DNA from: Actinomycetes bacterium
Lineage (GTDB): Bacteria; Actinomycetota; Actinomycetes; Mycobacteriales; Mycobacteriaceae
Reading direction: 5' to 3'
NCBI GenBank assembly: GCA_029780675.1
Contig: JAKOYE010000123.1
Location: forward strand, 55,049 to 119,048
DNA length: 64,000 nt
Shown here piece after piece: positions 25,803 to 33,783 of this stretch (the stretch's first letter is position 1; the number at the start of each line of letters is the position of its first letter). The translations under genes and the position numbers were made by a program. The notes beneath the pieces are model-generated. The model did no database searches and was not told the DNA's origin. It worked only from the letters and a program-made list of their open reading frames with translations.

Positions 25803-26549
25803 TTAACCGCGCGCGGCGGCGTCGAGCAGGGTCCTGAGTCGCGCGACCTCATCGGGATCGATGCTGACCGACGTCAAGTCTTCGTCCATAGCGGGGTTCG
25901 TGTACGCCATCGTGGAGGGGAGCGTCCGCCGCGCCGAACTGTGAAAGGCTCTCGCCGCGGTGAACCGCGCCAGTTCCGTGATGTTCGTCGACCGGACACC
26001 GGATCCCGGCATGACGGTGATGCGGTCCGCCGCCGCGCGCACGAGCGTCCGCAGCATCTCCCTTCCCCGGTCGACATCCGGTTGCAGCCCGCTGGTGAGG
26101 ACACTTGAGCAACCCAGGCCGATCAAGTCGTCCAGGGCGGCGAGCGGATCACGCACCCGGTCGAAGGCCCGGTGGAAGGTCACCTGCATCGAGCCGGCGT
26201 GTTCGATGAGCTGGGCGCAGCGGTCGACGTCGACGCCCCCCTCCGGGGTGAGGATCCCGAACACCACACCGTCGCAGCCCAGTTCCCCGCACTGCTGCAC
26301 GTCGGCGACCATGGCGTGGAACTCCGTATCGGAATAGCGGAAGTCGCCGCCCCGCGGCCGAATGATCGGGAACAGCTGAATTGCCGTGCTGCTCCTGGCA
26401 ACGGCGATCGTCCCGTAGGAGGGAGTGGTGCCGCCCTCGTGGGGGTTGGCGCACAGTTCGATTCTGTCGGCCCCCTGCGTCTGCGCCACCAGACAGGAGG
26501 CCAGATCGAAGGCGATGACTTCCAGTTCCACCCCGCCATTGTTGGCCAA
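25803..26549 (-). CDS. cutC: CutC family protein
   Basis: A 248-aa TIM-barrel protein of the CutC family: ADRIELCANPHEGGTTPS near the N-terminus, IRPRGGDFRYSDTEF, GVVFGILTPEG, and VTFHRAFD are diagnostic. CutC was named for copper homeostasis in E. coli, but the link has been questioned and the real activity is unclear. No copper-related neighbours are present. Confidence 0.9.
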   Translation of the reverse strand: MANNGGVELEVIAFDLASCLVAQTQGADRIELCANPHEGGTTPSYGTIAVARSSTAIQLFPIIRPRGGDFRYSDTEFHAMVADVQQCGELGCDGVVFGILTPEGGVDVDRCAQLIEHAGSMQVTFHRAFDRVRDPLAALDDLIGLGCSSVLTSGLQPDVDRGREMLRTLVRAAADRITVMPGSGVRSTNITELARFTAARAFHSSARRTLPSTMAYTNPAMDEDLTSVSIDPDEVARLRTLLDAAARG

Positions 26550-26611
26550 TCGCGGCCCGTCGGGGCTTACGCTGAGAGATTGCCGGCCCGCAAGGTCCTG
26601 AGGGGGCTGTG

Positions 26612-28708
26612 ATGGTAGATGACCGACGGATACCGCGGGCCGCCGCGGTCATGCTCGGCGCCGTTGCCGCGTTGATGACGACCCCGGCGATCGGTTGGGC
26701 CGAGACCCCGGATGCCGACACCTCCTCGTCCCGACGCGCCGACCAGCGCTCCGACAGCCGAGCCGACCGGCGCTCCGACGCCCGAGCCGAGCGTCGCGCC
26801 GACACCGCGACCCCGGTCGCCGTCGGGCGCGGGGTTCGGCCGCATTCCACGGCGGCGACGCATCGGCCGCGGTCTCGTGACGTGCTGCCCTCGGCCGCTT
26901 CGGCACAGAGAGTCCGTGACCTAGCGGAGCCGGCCGCAGCCCCCGGGCCAGCCCGATCAGGGCTTGCGGCGCGGGCCGTCACAGCGCCGTCCGCCTGGGA
27001 GGCGGGGCTGGCCTGGTTCCAGCACACCGTCAACAACGCGACACCGACCTTCGGGGATCAACTGCACACGGTGAGTGTGAGTCCCGGCCACAGCAGCGCG
27101 CCGATGGCGCTGGGCGGCTTCGACGCCGATGGAGATCCGCTGAGCTACACCGTCTCCGGAGCGGGCTCGGGAGACGGCGGTGTGCTGGCGATCGTGGACG
27201 GGGCCGCCGCGTACACACCGCCCGACACCTGGGACGGCACCACCTCCTACGATGACGCCTTCCTGGTCACCGTCACCGACGCCGGGGGCGACTGGCACCT
27301 GCACGGTCTGGCGGGTCTGCTGAACCTCCTGACATTCGGGATGTTCGGGTCGCCGGGAGACAGCGCCACAGGAACCGTGACGGTACGGGTGACGGCCACC
27401 CCGGGGGCAGGACCAGAACCGGGGCCGGATCCCGGTCCTGATCCAGACCCGGTTCCTGATCCAGACCCGGTTCCGGATCCTGACCCGGGTCCTCCCGCGC
27501 CGGAACCGACACCCGACCCCGATCCTCCGGTGGCGCAGCCCGACCCACCCGTCGTCGATCCGGACCCGACGCCCGGAGCGCCGGTGGTCGCCGGTTCCTT
27601 CCCGGTATCGTTCGTCAACTCCAACGGCACCTACGCCGACGACGAGATCTACGTCATGGTCATCGGGCAGGCCACTCCCGGGCAGTGGTCCTGGGTCGAC
27701 CGGAACGGCGCCGCCCACCCGATCGACCACACCGCAGCCAACGCCGCCGACCACCTGGTCAAGAACGGTGTCAGCTACCCGAACATGTCGTTCACCCTTG
27801 CCGAGGCGGGCAGCCTGCGTATCCCGCCGGAACTGTTGGGCGCCCGGATCTACGTGTCACTCGGCGAACCGGTCTACATCGCCGTCAGCCCCGACAACAC
27901 CGGGTGGGCCGGGCCCGATCCGGCCAATCCCACCGACCCCAACTACCGGACCGTCTACGACTGGTACGAGCTGAGCTTCAAGAACGGCTCAGTCCCGTTC
28001 GGCGGCAACACCACTCAGGTCGACCAGTTCGGATTCCCGTACACCTTCACCCTCACCCAGGAGTCGACCGGATACACCGCCACCCGCGGCATCACCGTGT
28101 CCCGCGACGAGTTGTTCCGCCGGTTCGAGGACACCATGCCCGCGGCGTTTCGATCGCTGATCATCGACGACGTCAACGGCGACCCGGTGCGGATTCTGGC
28201 ACCCCGCTCACACCAGCCCGGCGAGCTCGCCACCTGGTTCGACGGCCCGGTCGACGACTTCTGGACGACGTACGCCGGGGAGCAGTTCGTGTACCACGGA
28301 CCGGGCTTCACCGTCACCGGTGGCGTCGATGCCGAAGACCGGTTCGCCTACACCGTCACCAGCGCCGGCGGGGACGCCACATCGCACACCATGACCAAGC
28401 CGAGCACCGCCGACGTGTTCCGCGCCGACGGTCCGTTCATCGGCACCGGGTTGCAGGGCGCCTTCCTGGCCCACCTCGACGCCGCCTTCCACCGCGGCGT
28501 CGCCACCTCACCGCAGAACTGGGACACCGCGTCGGCCTACTACCCCGCCGGGGGGAGATGGAACAACTGGGCACAGTTCTTCCACGCCAACAGCGTCGAG
28601 GGATACGCCTACGGCTTCCCCTACGACGATGTGAACAGCCAGAGTTCGGTGCTGATCCTCAACAACTCCCAACCCCTGACCGGTCTCACCCTCGCGATCG
28701 GCGGTTGA
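26612..28708 (+). CDS. secreted GH64 beta-1,3-glucanase with Ig-like domain
   Basis: A 698-aa exported enzyme. Signal peptide to about 32 (AIGWAE), an Arg/Asp-rich stretch, a cadherin/Ig-like domain around 125-260 (GFDADGDPLSYTV), a Pro/Asp linker (270-320) and a C-terminal GH64 domain from about 325. In the last, the Glu of WYELSF and the Asp of TQVDQFGFP are placed like the catalytic pair of laminaripentaose-producing beta-1,3-glucanase. This suggests attack on fungal or algal beta-1,3-glucan. The ATG at 26612 is preceded by AGGGGG. Confidence 0.82.
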   Translation: MVDDRRIPRAAAVMLGAVAALMTTPAIGWAETPDADTSSSRRADQRSDSRADRRSDARAERRADTATPVAVGRGVRPHSTAATHRPRSRDVLPSAASAQRVRDLAEPAAAPGPARSGLAARAVTAPSAWEAGLAWFQHTVNNATPTFGDQLHTVSVSPGHSSAPMALGGFDADGDPLSYTVSGAGSGDGGVLAIVDGAAAYTPPDTWDGTTSYDDAFLVTVTDAGGDWHLHGLAGLLNLLTFGMFGSPGDSATGTVTVRVTATPGAGPEPGPDPGPDPDPVPDPDPVPDPDPGPPAPEPTPDPDPPVAQPDPPVVDPDPTPGAPVVAGSFPVSFVNSNGTYADDEIYVMVIGQATPGQWSWVDRNGAAHPIDHTAANAADHLVKNGVSYPNMSFTLAEAGSLRIPPELLGARIYVSLGEPVYIAVSPDNTGWAGPDPANPTDPNYRTVYDWYELSFKNGSVPFGGNTTQVDQFGFPYTFTLTQESTGYTATRGITVSRDELFRRFEDTMPAAFRSLIIDDVNGDPVRILAPRSHQPGELATWFDGPVDDFWTTYAGEQFVYHGPGFTVTGGVDAEDRFAYTVTSAGGDATSHTMTKPSTADVFRADGPFIGTGLQGAFLAHLDAAFHRGVATSPQNWDTASAYYPAGGRWNNWAQFFHANSVEGYAYGFPYDDVNSQSSVLILNNSQPLTGLTLAIGG
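27437..27472 (+). repeat. two identical 18-bp tandem repeats in a Pro/Asp linker
   Basis: cctgatccagacccggtt is repeated exactly, encoding PDPDPV twice in the linker of the GH64 protein. Related degenerate copies lie on both sides. Confidence 0.85.
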
Positions 28709-28763
28709 GGGCGGGCCGGCGGGTAGATTTGCGTTCTCACGCCACTGCGACGGAGGGGCTCGA

Positions 28764-29732
28764 ATGGCGGGCGGCCTGGTTGGACTTCTCGATGACATCG
28801 CCGCGCTGGCCAAGCTGGCCGCCGCCTCGATCGACGATGTCGGTGCCGCCGCCGGACGCGCCGGCGTCAAGACCGCCGGGGTGGTGATCGACGACACCGC
28901 AGTCACCCCGGCGTATGTCCACGGCCTTGCCGCCGAGCGCGAACTGCCCATCATCCGGCGGATCGCCATCGGTTCCATCCGCAACAAACTGCTGTTCATC
29001 CTGCCCGCCGCGCTCCTGCTCAGCGCGGTGGCGCCCAAGGTGGTCGAGGTGATCCTGATGTTCGGCGGGTGCTTCCTCTGCTACGAGGGGGCACACAAGA
29101 TCATCCATGCGCTGCGGCACGACGACCACGACCACGACGCGCCCGCGGCGCAACTCGGCCCCGACACCGAGGCGACGACGATCGCCGGCGCGATCCGTAC
29201 CGACTTCATCCTGTCGGCCGAGATCATGGTGATCGCACTGAAGGAAGTCATCACCGAACCGTTGCTGTCCCGTGGGCTGATCCTCGTCCTCGTCGCGGTG
29301 GGGATCACCGTGGCGGTCTACGGAGTCGTCGCGCTGATCGTCAAGATGGACGACGTGGGACTGAGCCTGGCCCAGCGCCCATCCCGCAGGTCGCAACGGC
29401 TGGGTCGGCTCCTGGTGGCCGGGATGCCCAAGATCCTCTCCTGGCTGTCGGTCATCGGAACCGCCGCGATGCTGTGGGTCGGCGGGCACATCCTGCTGGC
29501 CGGCCTCGATGAATTGGGCTGGGCCGCGCCGTACCACCTGGTGCACTCCCTGGAACACACCGCCCACGGCGTGCCCGCCGTCGGGGGCATCCTGGGCTGG
29601 TCCGCCAACACCCTGGCATCGGCAGTGCTGGGCCTGGCGGTGGGCACCCTCATCGTGGCGGTGGTGGCGGCGCTGCCGTTGCACCGGTTGCGCCGCGCCA
29701 AGGGCGCAACCGATGCCGGCAGCGCTGGGTGA
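28764..29732 (+). CDS. DUF808 family membrane protein
   Basis: A 322-aa inner-membrane protein of the DUF808 (YedI) family, beginning with the typical GLVGLLDDIAALAKLAAAS and containing GGCFLCYEGAHKI. About six hydrophobic helices. The role of the family is unknown. GGAGGGG precedes the ATG and a TAGATT -10 lies at 28724-28729. It is convergent with the ferritin operon, four bases apart. Confidence 0.88.
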   Translation: MAGGLVGLLDDIAALAKLAAASIDDVGAAAGRAGVKTAGVVIDDTAVTPAYVHGLAAERELPIIRRIAIGSIRNKLLFILPAALLLSAVAPKVVEVILMFGGCFLCYEGAHKIIHALRHDDHDHDAPAAQLGPDTEATTIAGAIRTDFILSAEIMVIALKEVITEPLLSRGLILVLVAVGITVAVYGVVALIVKMDDVGLSLAQRPSRRSQRLGRLLVAGMPKILSWLSVIGTAAMLWVGGHILLAGLDELGWAAPYHLVHSLEHTAHGVPAVGGILGWSANTLASAVLGLAVGTLIVAVVAALPLHRLRRAKGATDAGSAG

Positions 29733-29735
29733 CGA

Positions 29736-30242
29736 CTACCCGGCGCGGGACTGTTCGAGCAGGTACCGGTCGAGGTTGACCAGTGCGTCACCGGGTCCGC
29801 CGGTGTAGCCGGCCAGTTTCATGTAGTCGACGATGCCGCGGAACAGAACGATCTCCTCGCGCTGCTCGGCGATGAACCACTGCAGCATGTTGAAGGTGTT
29901 GAAGTCCTTGCGGTCCAACGCCAGACCGGCCAGCGCGTCGATCTGTCCGGTCACCTTCTTCTCATGCTCGTAGGCGGCGTTGACCACGGCGACGAGGCTG
30001 TCGTAATCGGCGGGCGGCGCCGGAATCGCCTGCAGGCGAACCGGGACGTCGGCCTCGACCAGGTAGTCGACCAACCGGTTGCGGTGGTCCAGTTCCTCGG
30101 CGACGTGGCTGCGGAAGAACGCCGAGGCACCGGGCAGACCCTTGTCCTCGGCCCACATGCTCATCTGCAGATACACCTGGCTGGCGTAGGCCTCGCTGGT
30201 GATCTGGTCGTGCAGGGGCTGGACCAGGTCGTCGTGGATCAT
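29736..30242 (-). CDS. ferritin (non-heme, iron storage)
   Basis: A 168-aa four-helix ferritin with all ferroxidase residues in place: Glu17, Glu50, His53, Glu94, Gln127 and Glu130. It stores Fe(III) in a 24-mer shell. It is the last gene of the feoA-feoB-nfu unit; its ATG overlaps the upstream stop as ATGA. GAGAGG is the ribosome site. A perfect 11-bp GC hairpin sits just upstream in the mRNA. An IdeR box at the head of the operon implies induction in low iron, opposite to what is known for mycobacterial ferritin. Confidence 0.92.
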   Translation of the reverse strand: MIHDDLVQPLHDQITSEAYASQVYLQMSMWAEDKGLPGASAFFRSHVAEELDHRNRLVDYLVEADVPVRLQAIPAPPADYDSLVAVVNAAYEHEKKVTGQIDALAGLALDRKDFNTFNMLQWFIAEQREEIVLFRGIVDYMKLAGYTGGPGDALVNLDRYLLEQSRAG

Positions 30243-30823
30243 GGCGTTCCTCTCGTGGTTGACCGCCGGGCGGCTTCCGCCCGGCGGGGTTTGGTCAGCG
30301 ACAGCCACACCGAACGTGGCCTGACCGCCTTCACCTCCCGGATTTCCGGGTAGCGCTCTTGCACCGCGCGACTCACCAGGTGGCCGACGGTCCGTTCGCT
30401 CTCCGAACAGCCCCGACAGGCTCCGGTCAGCTCGACGGTAAGGACCCCGTCACGCACCGAGACGACCCGGATGCCGCCGCCGTGCGATTCGGCGACGGGT
30501 GCGACGTCCCGTTCCAGGATCGCCTCGATGCGACGGCGAAGTTCCGCCTCATCGATCGGGGTGTCGATCGGCGCGTGTTCGGCGGACGAGAGCGCGGCGA
30601 TCAGCGCGCTGCGCACAGCGGGCCCGTGACGGGCCCAGGAACCGTTGGGTCCCAGCCATGTTCGTACCTCGTCGGGATCCACTTCGAACCGGTCCAGCAC
30701 GCCCTGGGCGATCAACTCCGCAAGCTGCGGAATCTGCTCGGGCAGGTGTGCGGCCCTGGCCTTCCACCGGATCAGGCGGGGATCGTCGGTCGCCTCGGGA
30801 TGCAGGGGCGGAATGCCGGTCAT
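30239..30823 (-). CDS. NifU-like C-terminal domain protein (Nfu type)
   Basis: A 194-aa protein. The second half is an NfuA/NifU C-terminal domain with the cluster-binding pair Cys136 and Cys139 (GACRGCSES) and the preceding ESHGGGIRVVSV motif. The first 90 residues are a helical region, unlike the A-type domain of E. coli NfuA. It would hold or deliver an Fe-S cluster. Start and stop overlap feoB (TGATG) and ferritin (ATGA), so the three are translationally coupled. Confidence 0.87.
   Translation of the reverse strand: MTGIPPLHPEATDDPRLIRWKARAAHLPEQIPQLAELIAQGVLDRFEVDPDEVRTWLGPNGSWARHGPAVRSALIAALSSAEHAPIDTPIDEAELRRRIEAILERDVAPVAESHGGGIRVVSVRDGVLTVELTGACRGCSESERTVGHLVSRAVQERYPEIREVKAVRPRSVWLSLTKPRRAEAARRSTTRGTP
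30263..30287 (-). promoter_or_regulatory. perfect hairpin upstream of ferritin start
   Basis: CCGCCGGGCGG and CCGCCCGGCGG form an uninterrupted 11-bp stem around a 3-base loop. In the minus-strand mRNA it lies in the last codons of the nfu-like gene, ending 20 bases before the ferritin ATG. It may block read-through, protect a processed ferritin mRNA or lower ferritin translation relative to feoAB. No U-run follows, so it is not a classic terminator. Confidence 0.6.
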
Positions 30824-32757
30824 CAGCCCCCCAACCACAGCGTGACGTGCCGGGCCAGGAAGGCCGCACCCCAGGCCAGCGTGAAGGTGTACACCCAGGC
30901 CACTAGCGGCCACTTCCAGCTGTTGGTTTCGCGGCGGATGGTGGCCACCGTCGACATGCACAGCAGCGCGTAGGCGAAGAAGACCAGCAGCGCCACCGTC
31001 GTCGGCGCGGTGAACAGCACCTCACCCTGGTGGGGTCCAGCGGTGTACACCGCCGACTGCACGGCACTGGAGGGGGATTCCGGGTCGGTGGCCGCGAAGA
31101 TCTGGCCGATGGTGGCGACGAAAACCTCACGGGCGGCCATCGCGCCGATCAGCCCGACGCAGATCCGCCAGTCGAATCCGAGTGGTGCGAACAACGGCTC
31201 GATCAGTTGACCCAACTGCGCGGCGAAGGAGTGCTCGACGACGTAGGCGGACGCCGCCGCCGGATCCAGCTCCGCCACTTCCGCGCTGCGCGGGGGCAGG
31301 TTCAGCAACAGCCACAGCACGATCGAGGTGGCCAGAATGATCGTTCCGGCCTTGCGCAGGAAGGCTTTTGCGGAGTCCCACATGGTCAGCAGCACCGATT
31401 TGGGCGCCGGGAAACGGTAGGGCGGCAACTCCATGTAGAACGGCCGCAGGTCGCCGCCGAGCAGCACGGCCTTGAACAGCCAGGCGGTGAGCATCGCCGA
31501 CACCCCACCGAGCAGATACAGCGCGAACATCGCGACACCCTGGATGGACACCGGGCCCCAGCGTGCATCGGCGTCGACCAGGAAGCCGATGAGCAGGATG
31601 TAGACCGGCAGTCGGGCCGAGCACGTCATCAGCGGGGCGGCCATCGTGGTGGCGATTCGGTCACGCGAGGACGGCAGCGTGCGGGCGGCCATGATCCCGG
31701 GAACCGCGCAGGCCATGCTCGACAGCATCGCGACGAACGCGCGGCCCTCCAGACCCGTCGTCGCCATGATCCGGTCCACCAGGAATGCGGCCCGAGCCAT
31801 GTATCCGACGTTCTCCAGCAGCGAGATCAGCAGGAACATCAACACGATCTGGGGAATGAAGGTCAGTACGGCCCCGACGCCGCCGATGATGCCGTCACCG
31901 AGCAGGCCGGCCAGTGCGGCGTTGGGGACGTGCGTATCGACCTGATCTCCGAGCCAGACGAAACCCTGCTCGATGCGATCCTGCAGTGGCGCGGCCACTG
32001 TGAAGATCACCTGGAACAGCGAGAACATCACCGCGGCGAAGATGATCGTGCCGAAGACCGGGTGCAGCAGTGCCCGGTCGATCCGGGCACTGCGCCGGTC
32101 GGGTTCGGGCAGTCGGTATCGCCCGGCGGAGAGCAGCGAAGCGACCCAACCGGTGAACTCGGCGTCGCCGGTCGGCGGCGGGATGGCCACCCGGGACCAG
32201 GTGTCGGGTTCGGCCAGAAGCGCCCGCAGCGGCCCCACCCCTTTTCCGCGGCTGCCGATGACCCCGATCACCGGCACGCCCAGAGCGCCGGCGAATCGCT
32301 CGGTGTCCAGGTGACCACCGCGGGCGGCCAGTTCATCGGTCATGGTCAGAACCACCATGGTGGGCTTACCCAGCGCCAGCACCTGCGCGACCAGCGCCAT
32401 GGAACGTTCCAGCACGGTGACATCGACGACCACCGCCAGGGCGTCCGGCGGTTCGACACCGGGGAGCGCCCCCTCGAGAAGGTCGGCCACCACCTGCTCG
32501 TCCGGGCTGACCGGCTGCAGGCTGTAACTGCCGGGCAGGTCCTCGATGGTCACCGTGGTGGTGCCGTACCGCCCGGGACACCGGGCGGTCCCGACCGACC
32601 GCGTCACGGTGACACCCGGATAGTTGCCGGTGCGGGCGCGCAGGCCGGTCAGGTGGTTGAAGATGCTGGTCTTGCCGGCGTTGGGGCTACCGACCAGCGC
32701 GATCCGCAGTGTCTCCGGAGGCGCTGTCGCCGACCCCGCGGAATGGCAGGCCGTCAC
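30823..32757 (-). CDS. feoB: ferrous iron transporter B
   Basis: A 644-aa FeoB. N-terminal G domain: G1 GSPNAGKT (23-30), G3 DLPG (73-76), then the usually conserved G4 NxxD reads TMTD (138-141). The membrane part has the two conserved Cys motifs, ACAVPGIMA and MTCSARLPVY, and a C-terminal MSTVATIRRE. It imports Fe(II) across the inner membrane. A GTG start follows the feoA stop by three bases. The altered G4 may change nucleotide specificity. Confidence 0.94.
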   Translation of the reverse strand: MTACHSAGSATAPPETLRIALVGSPNAGKTSIFNHLTGLRARTGNYPGVTVTRSVGTARCPGRYGTTTVTIEDLPGSYSLQPVSPDEQVVADLLEGALPGVEPPDALAVVVDVTVLERSMALVAQVLALGKPTMVVLTMTDELAARGGHLDTERFAGALGVPVIGVIGSRGKGVGPLRALLAEPDTWSRVAIPPPTGDAEFTGWVASLLSAGRYRLPEPDRRSARIDRALLHPVFGTIIFAAVMFSLFQVIFTVAAPLQDRIEQGFVWLGDQVDTHVPNAALAGLLGDGIIGGVGAVLTFIPQIVLMFLLISLLENVGYMARAAFLVDRIMATTGLEGRAFVAMLSSMACAVPGIMAARTLPSSRDRIATTMAAPLMTCSARLPVYILLIGFLVDADARWGPVSIQGVAMFALYLLGGVSAMLTAWLFKAVLLGGDLRPFYMELPPYRFPAPKSVLLTMWDSAKAFLRKAGTIILATSIVLWLLLNLPPRSAEVAELDPAAASAYVVEHSFAAQLGQLIEPLFAPLGFDWRICVGLIGAMAAREVFVATIGQIFAATDPESPSSAVQSAVYTAGPHQGEVLFTAPTTVALLVFFAYALLCMSTVATIRRETNSWKWPLVAWVYTFTLAWGAAFLARHVTLWLGG

Positions 32758-32760
32758 GGG

Positions 32761-33045
32761 TCAGCCGGCCACTTCGATATAGGCGGCTTCCTGACGGCGC
32801 AGGCAGGTGTCGTAGCCGAGCAGCCGGTAGACGGCGGGATCGCCCAGCGGGGCGGTGCGCAGTTTCAGTACCCGGACACCCTGGCGAAAGCCCAGGTGCC
32901 GCAATCGGTCCGCCACGGGACCGGGTGCGGACCGGTCCACGCCGACGATCTCGACCTCAGCGCCGGCGCGAATCTCCGCCAGGCTGGGGTGGCCCGCCGA
33001 TGCCGTTGCCGGACCCCTCGACCGCCACGGCCCGCCGTCCCACAT
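32761..33045 (-). CDS. feoA: ferrous iron transport protein A
   Basis: A 94-aa FeoA with the SH3-like fold signature ADRLRHLGFRQGVRVLKL and the C-terminal YRLLGYDTCLRRQEA. FeoA is a small cytosolic partner of FeoB. The ATG at 33045 is chosen over a GTG four codons earlier because GGAGG lies five bases upstream of it. First gene of the IdeR-controlled operon. Confidence 0.9.
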   Translation of the reverse strand: MWDGGPWRSRGPATASAGHPSLAEIRAGAEVEIVGVDRSAPGPVADRLRHLGFRQGVRVLKLRTAPLGDPAVYRLLGYDTCLRRQEAAYIEVAG

Positions 33046-33063
33046 GTACGCCTCCACTGGCTA

Positions 33064-33082
33064 TTAGGTGAGGTTAACCTAA
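33064..33082. promoter_or_regulatory. IdeR/DtxR iron box
   Basis: TTAGGTGAGGTTAACCTAA matches the 19-bp IdeR consensus TTAGGTTAGGCTAACCTAA at 17 of 19 positions, starting 19 bases upstream of feoA. Iron-loaded IdeR should repress the operon from this position. Confidence 0.88.
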
Positions 33083-33126
33083 TCCTAAGGTGAGTCGGGC
33101 GCAAGCCCAATGCCGGCCGGCCCGGC

Positions 33127-33783
33127 CTACGGCTCGATCAGGCCGGTGCGGATCGCGTAGCGGGTCAGTTCGAGCCGGTCCCGCAGGCCCAGTTTCTGCA
33201 GCACGTTGGTGCGATGCCGGTCGACGGTCTTGGCGCTGATCCCGAGGGTCGCCGCGATCTCGCGGGCGGAGTAGCCCTCGGCGACGAGTTTGACCACCTC
33301 TTCCTCCCGCGCCGTCAGGATGCTGCCGCCCGCCGGTTCGCCGGCACTGGCCCTGGCGAGGTGCTCGCGGATCAGTGCGGTGATCGCCCCCGGGTAGAAG
33401 AACGGTTCGCCCCGCATGGCGGCCCGGCAGGCTTCGATCAGATCCCGATCGGCCACCGACTTGAGGACGTATCCCGAGGCGCCGGCCTTGATCGCTTCGA
33501 AGAAGTACTGCTCGTTGTCATACATCGACAGGATCAGGATTCGCGTATGCGGGTGCAGGCGCTGGATCTCCCGGGCGGCCTGCAAACCCGTCATCCGCGG
33601 CATGGCGATATCGAGGATGGCCAGGTCGGCGGGAATGCCGCCGAGCGCTTCGAGTGCCTCGTATCCATCGGCGGCCTCTGCGACGACCTGCAGGTCCGGT
33701 TCGGCGTCGAGGATCATCCGCAGCCCGGTGCGCACCAGAGCGTGGTCGTCGGCGAGCAGAATGCGCGCGGGCGTCGGGGTCAT
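33127..33783 (-). CDS. NarL/LuxR-type response regulator
   Basis: A 218-aa response regulator. The receiver domain has LADDHALVRTG, the phospho-acceptor Asp in LAILDIAMP and the Lys of YVLKS. The C-terminal LuxR helix-turn-helix reads LTAREEEVVKLVAEGYSARE with ISAKTVDRHRTNVLQKL. It overlaps the sensor kinase gene by four bases (ATGA). Likely target genes are the divergent cation ATPase cluster or the neighbouring feo operon. Confidence 0.92.
   Translation of the reverse strand: MTPTPARILLADDHALVRTGLRMILDAEPDLQVVAEAADGYEALEALGGIPADLAILDIAMPRMTGLQAAREIQRLHPHTRILILSMYDNEQYFFEAIKAGASGYVLKSVADRDLIEACRAAMRGEPFFYPGAITALIREHLARASAGEPAGGSILTAREEEVVKLVAEGYSAREIAATLGISAKTVDRHRTNVLQKLGLRDRLELTRYAIRTGLIEP

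Noticed and set aside
30263..30287. Rho-independent terminator after the nfu-like gene
   Set aside because: The stem is perfect, but it lies inside coding sequence and no U-tract follows on the mRNA strand.
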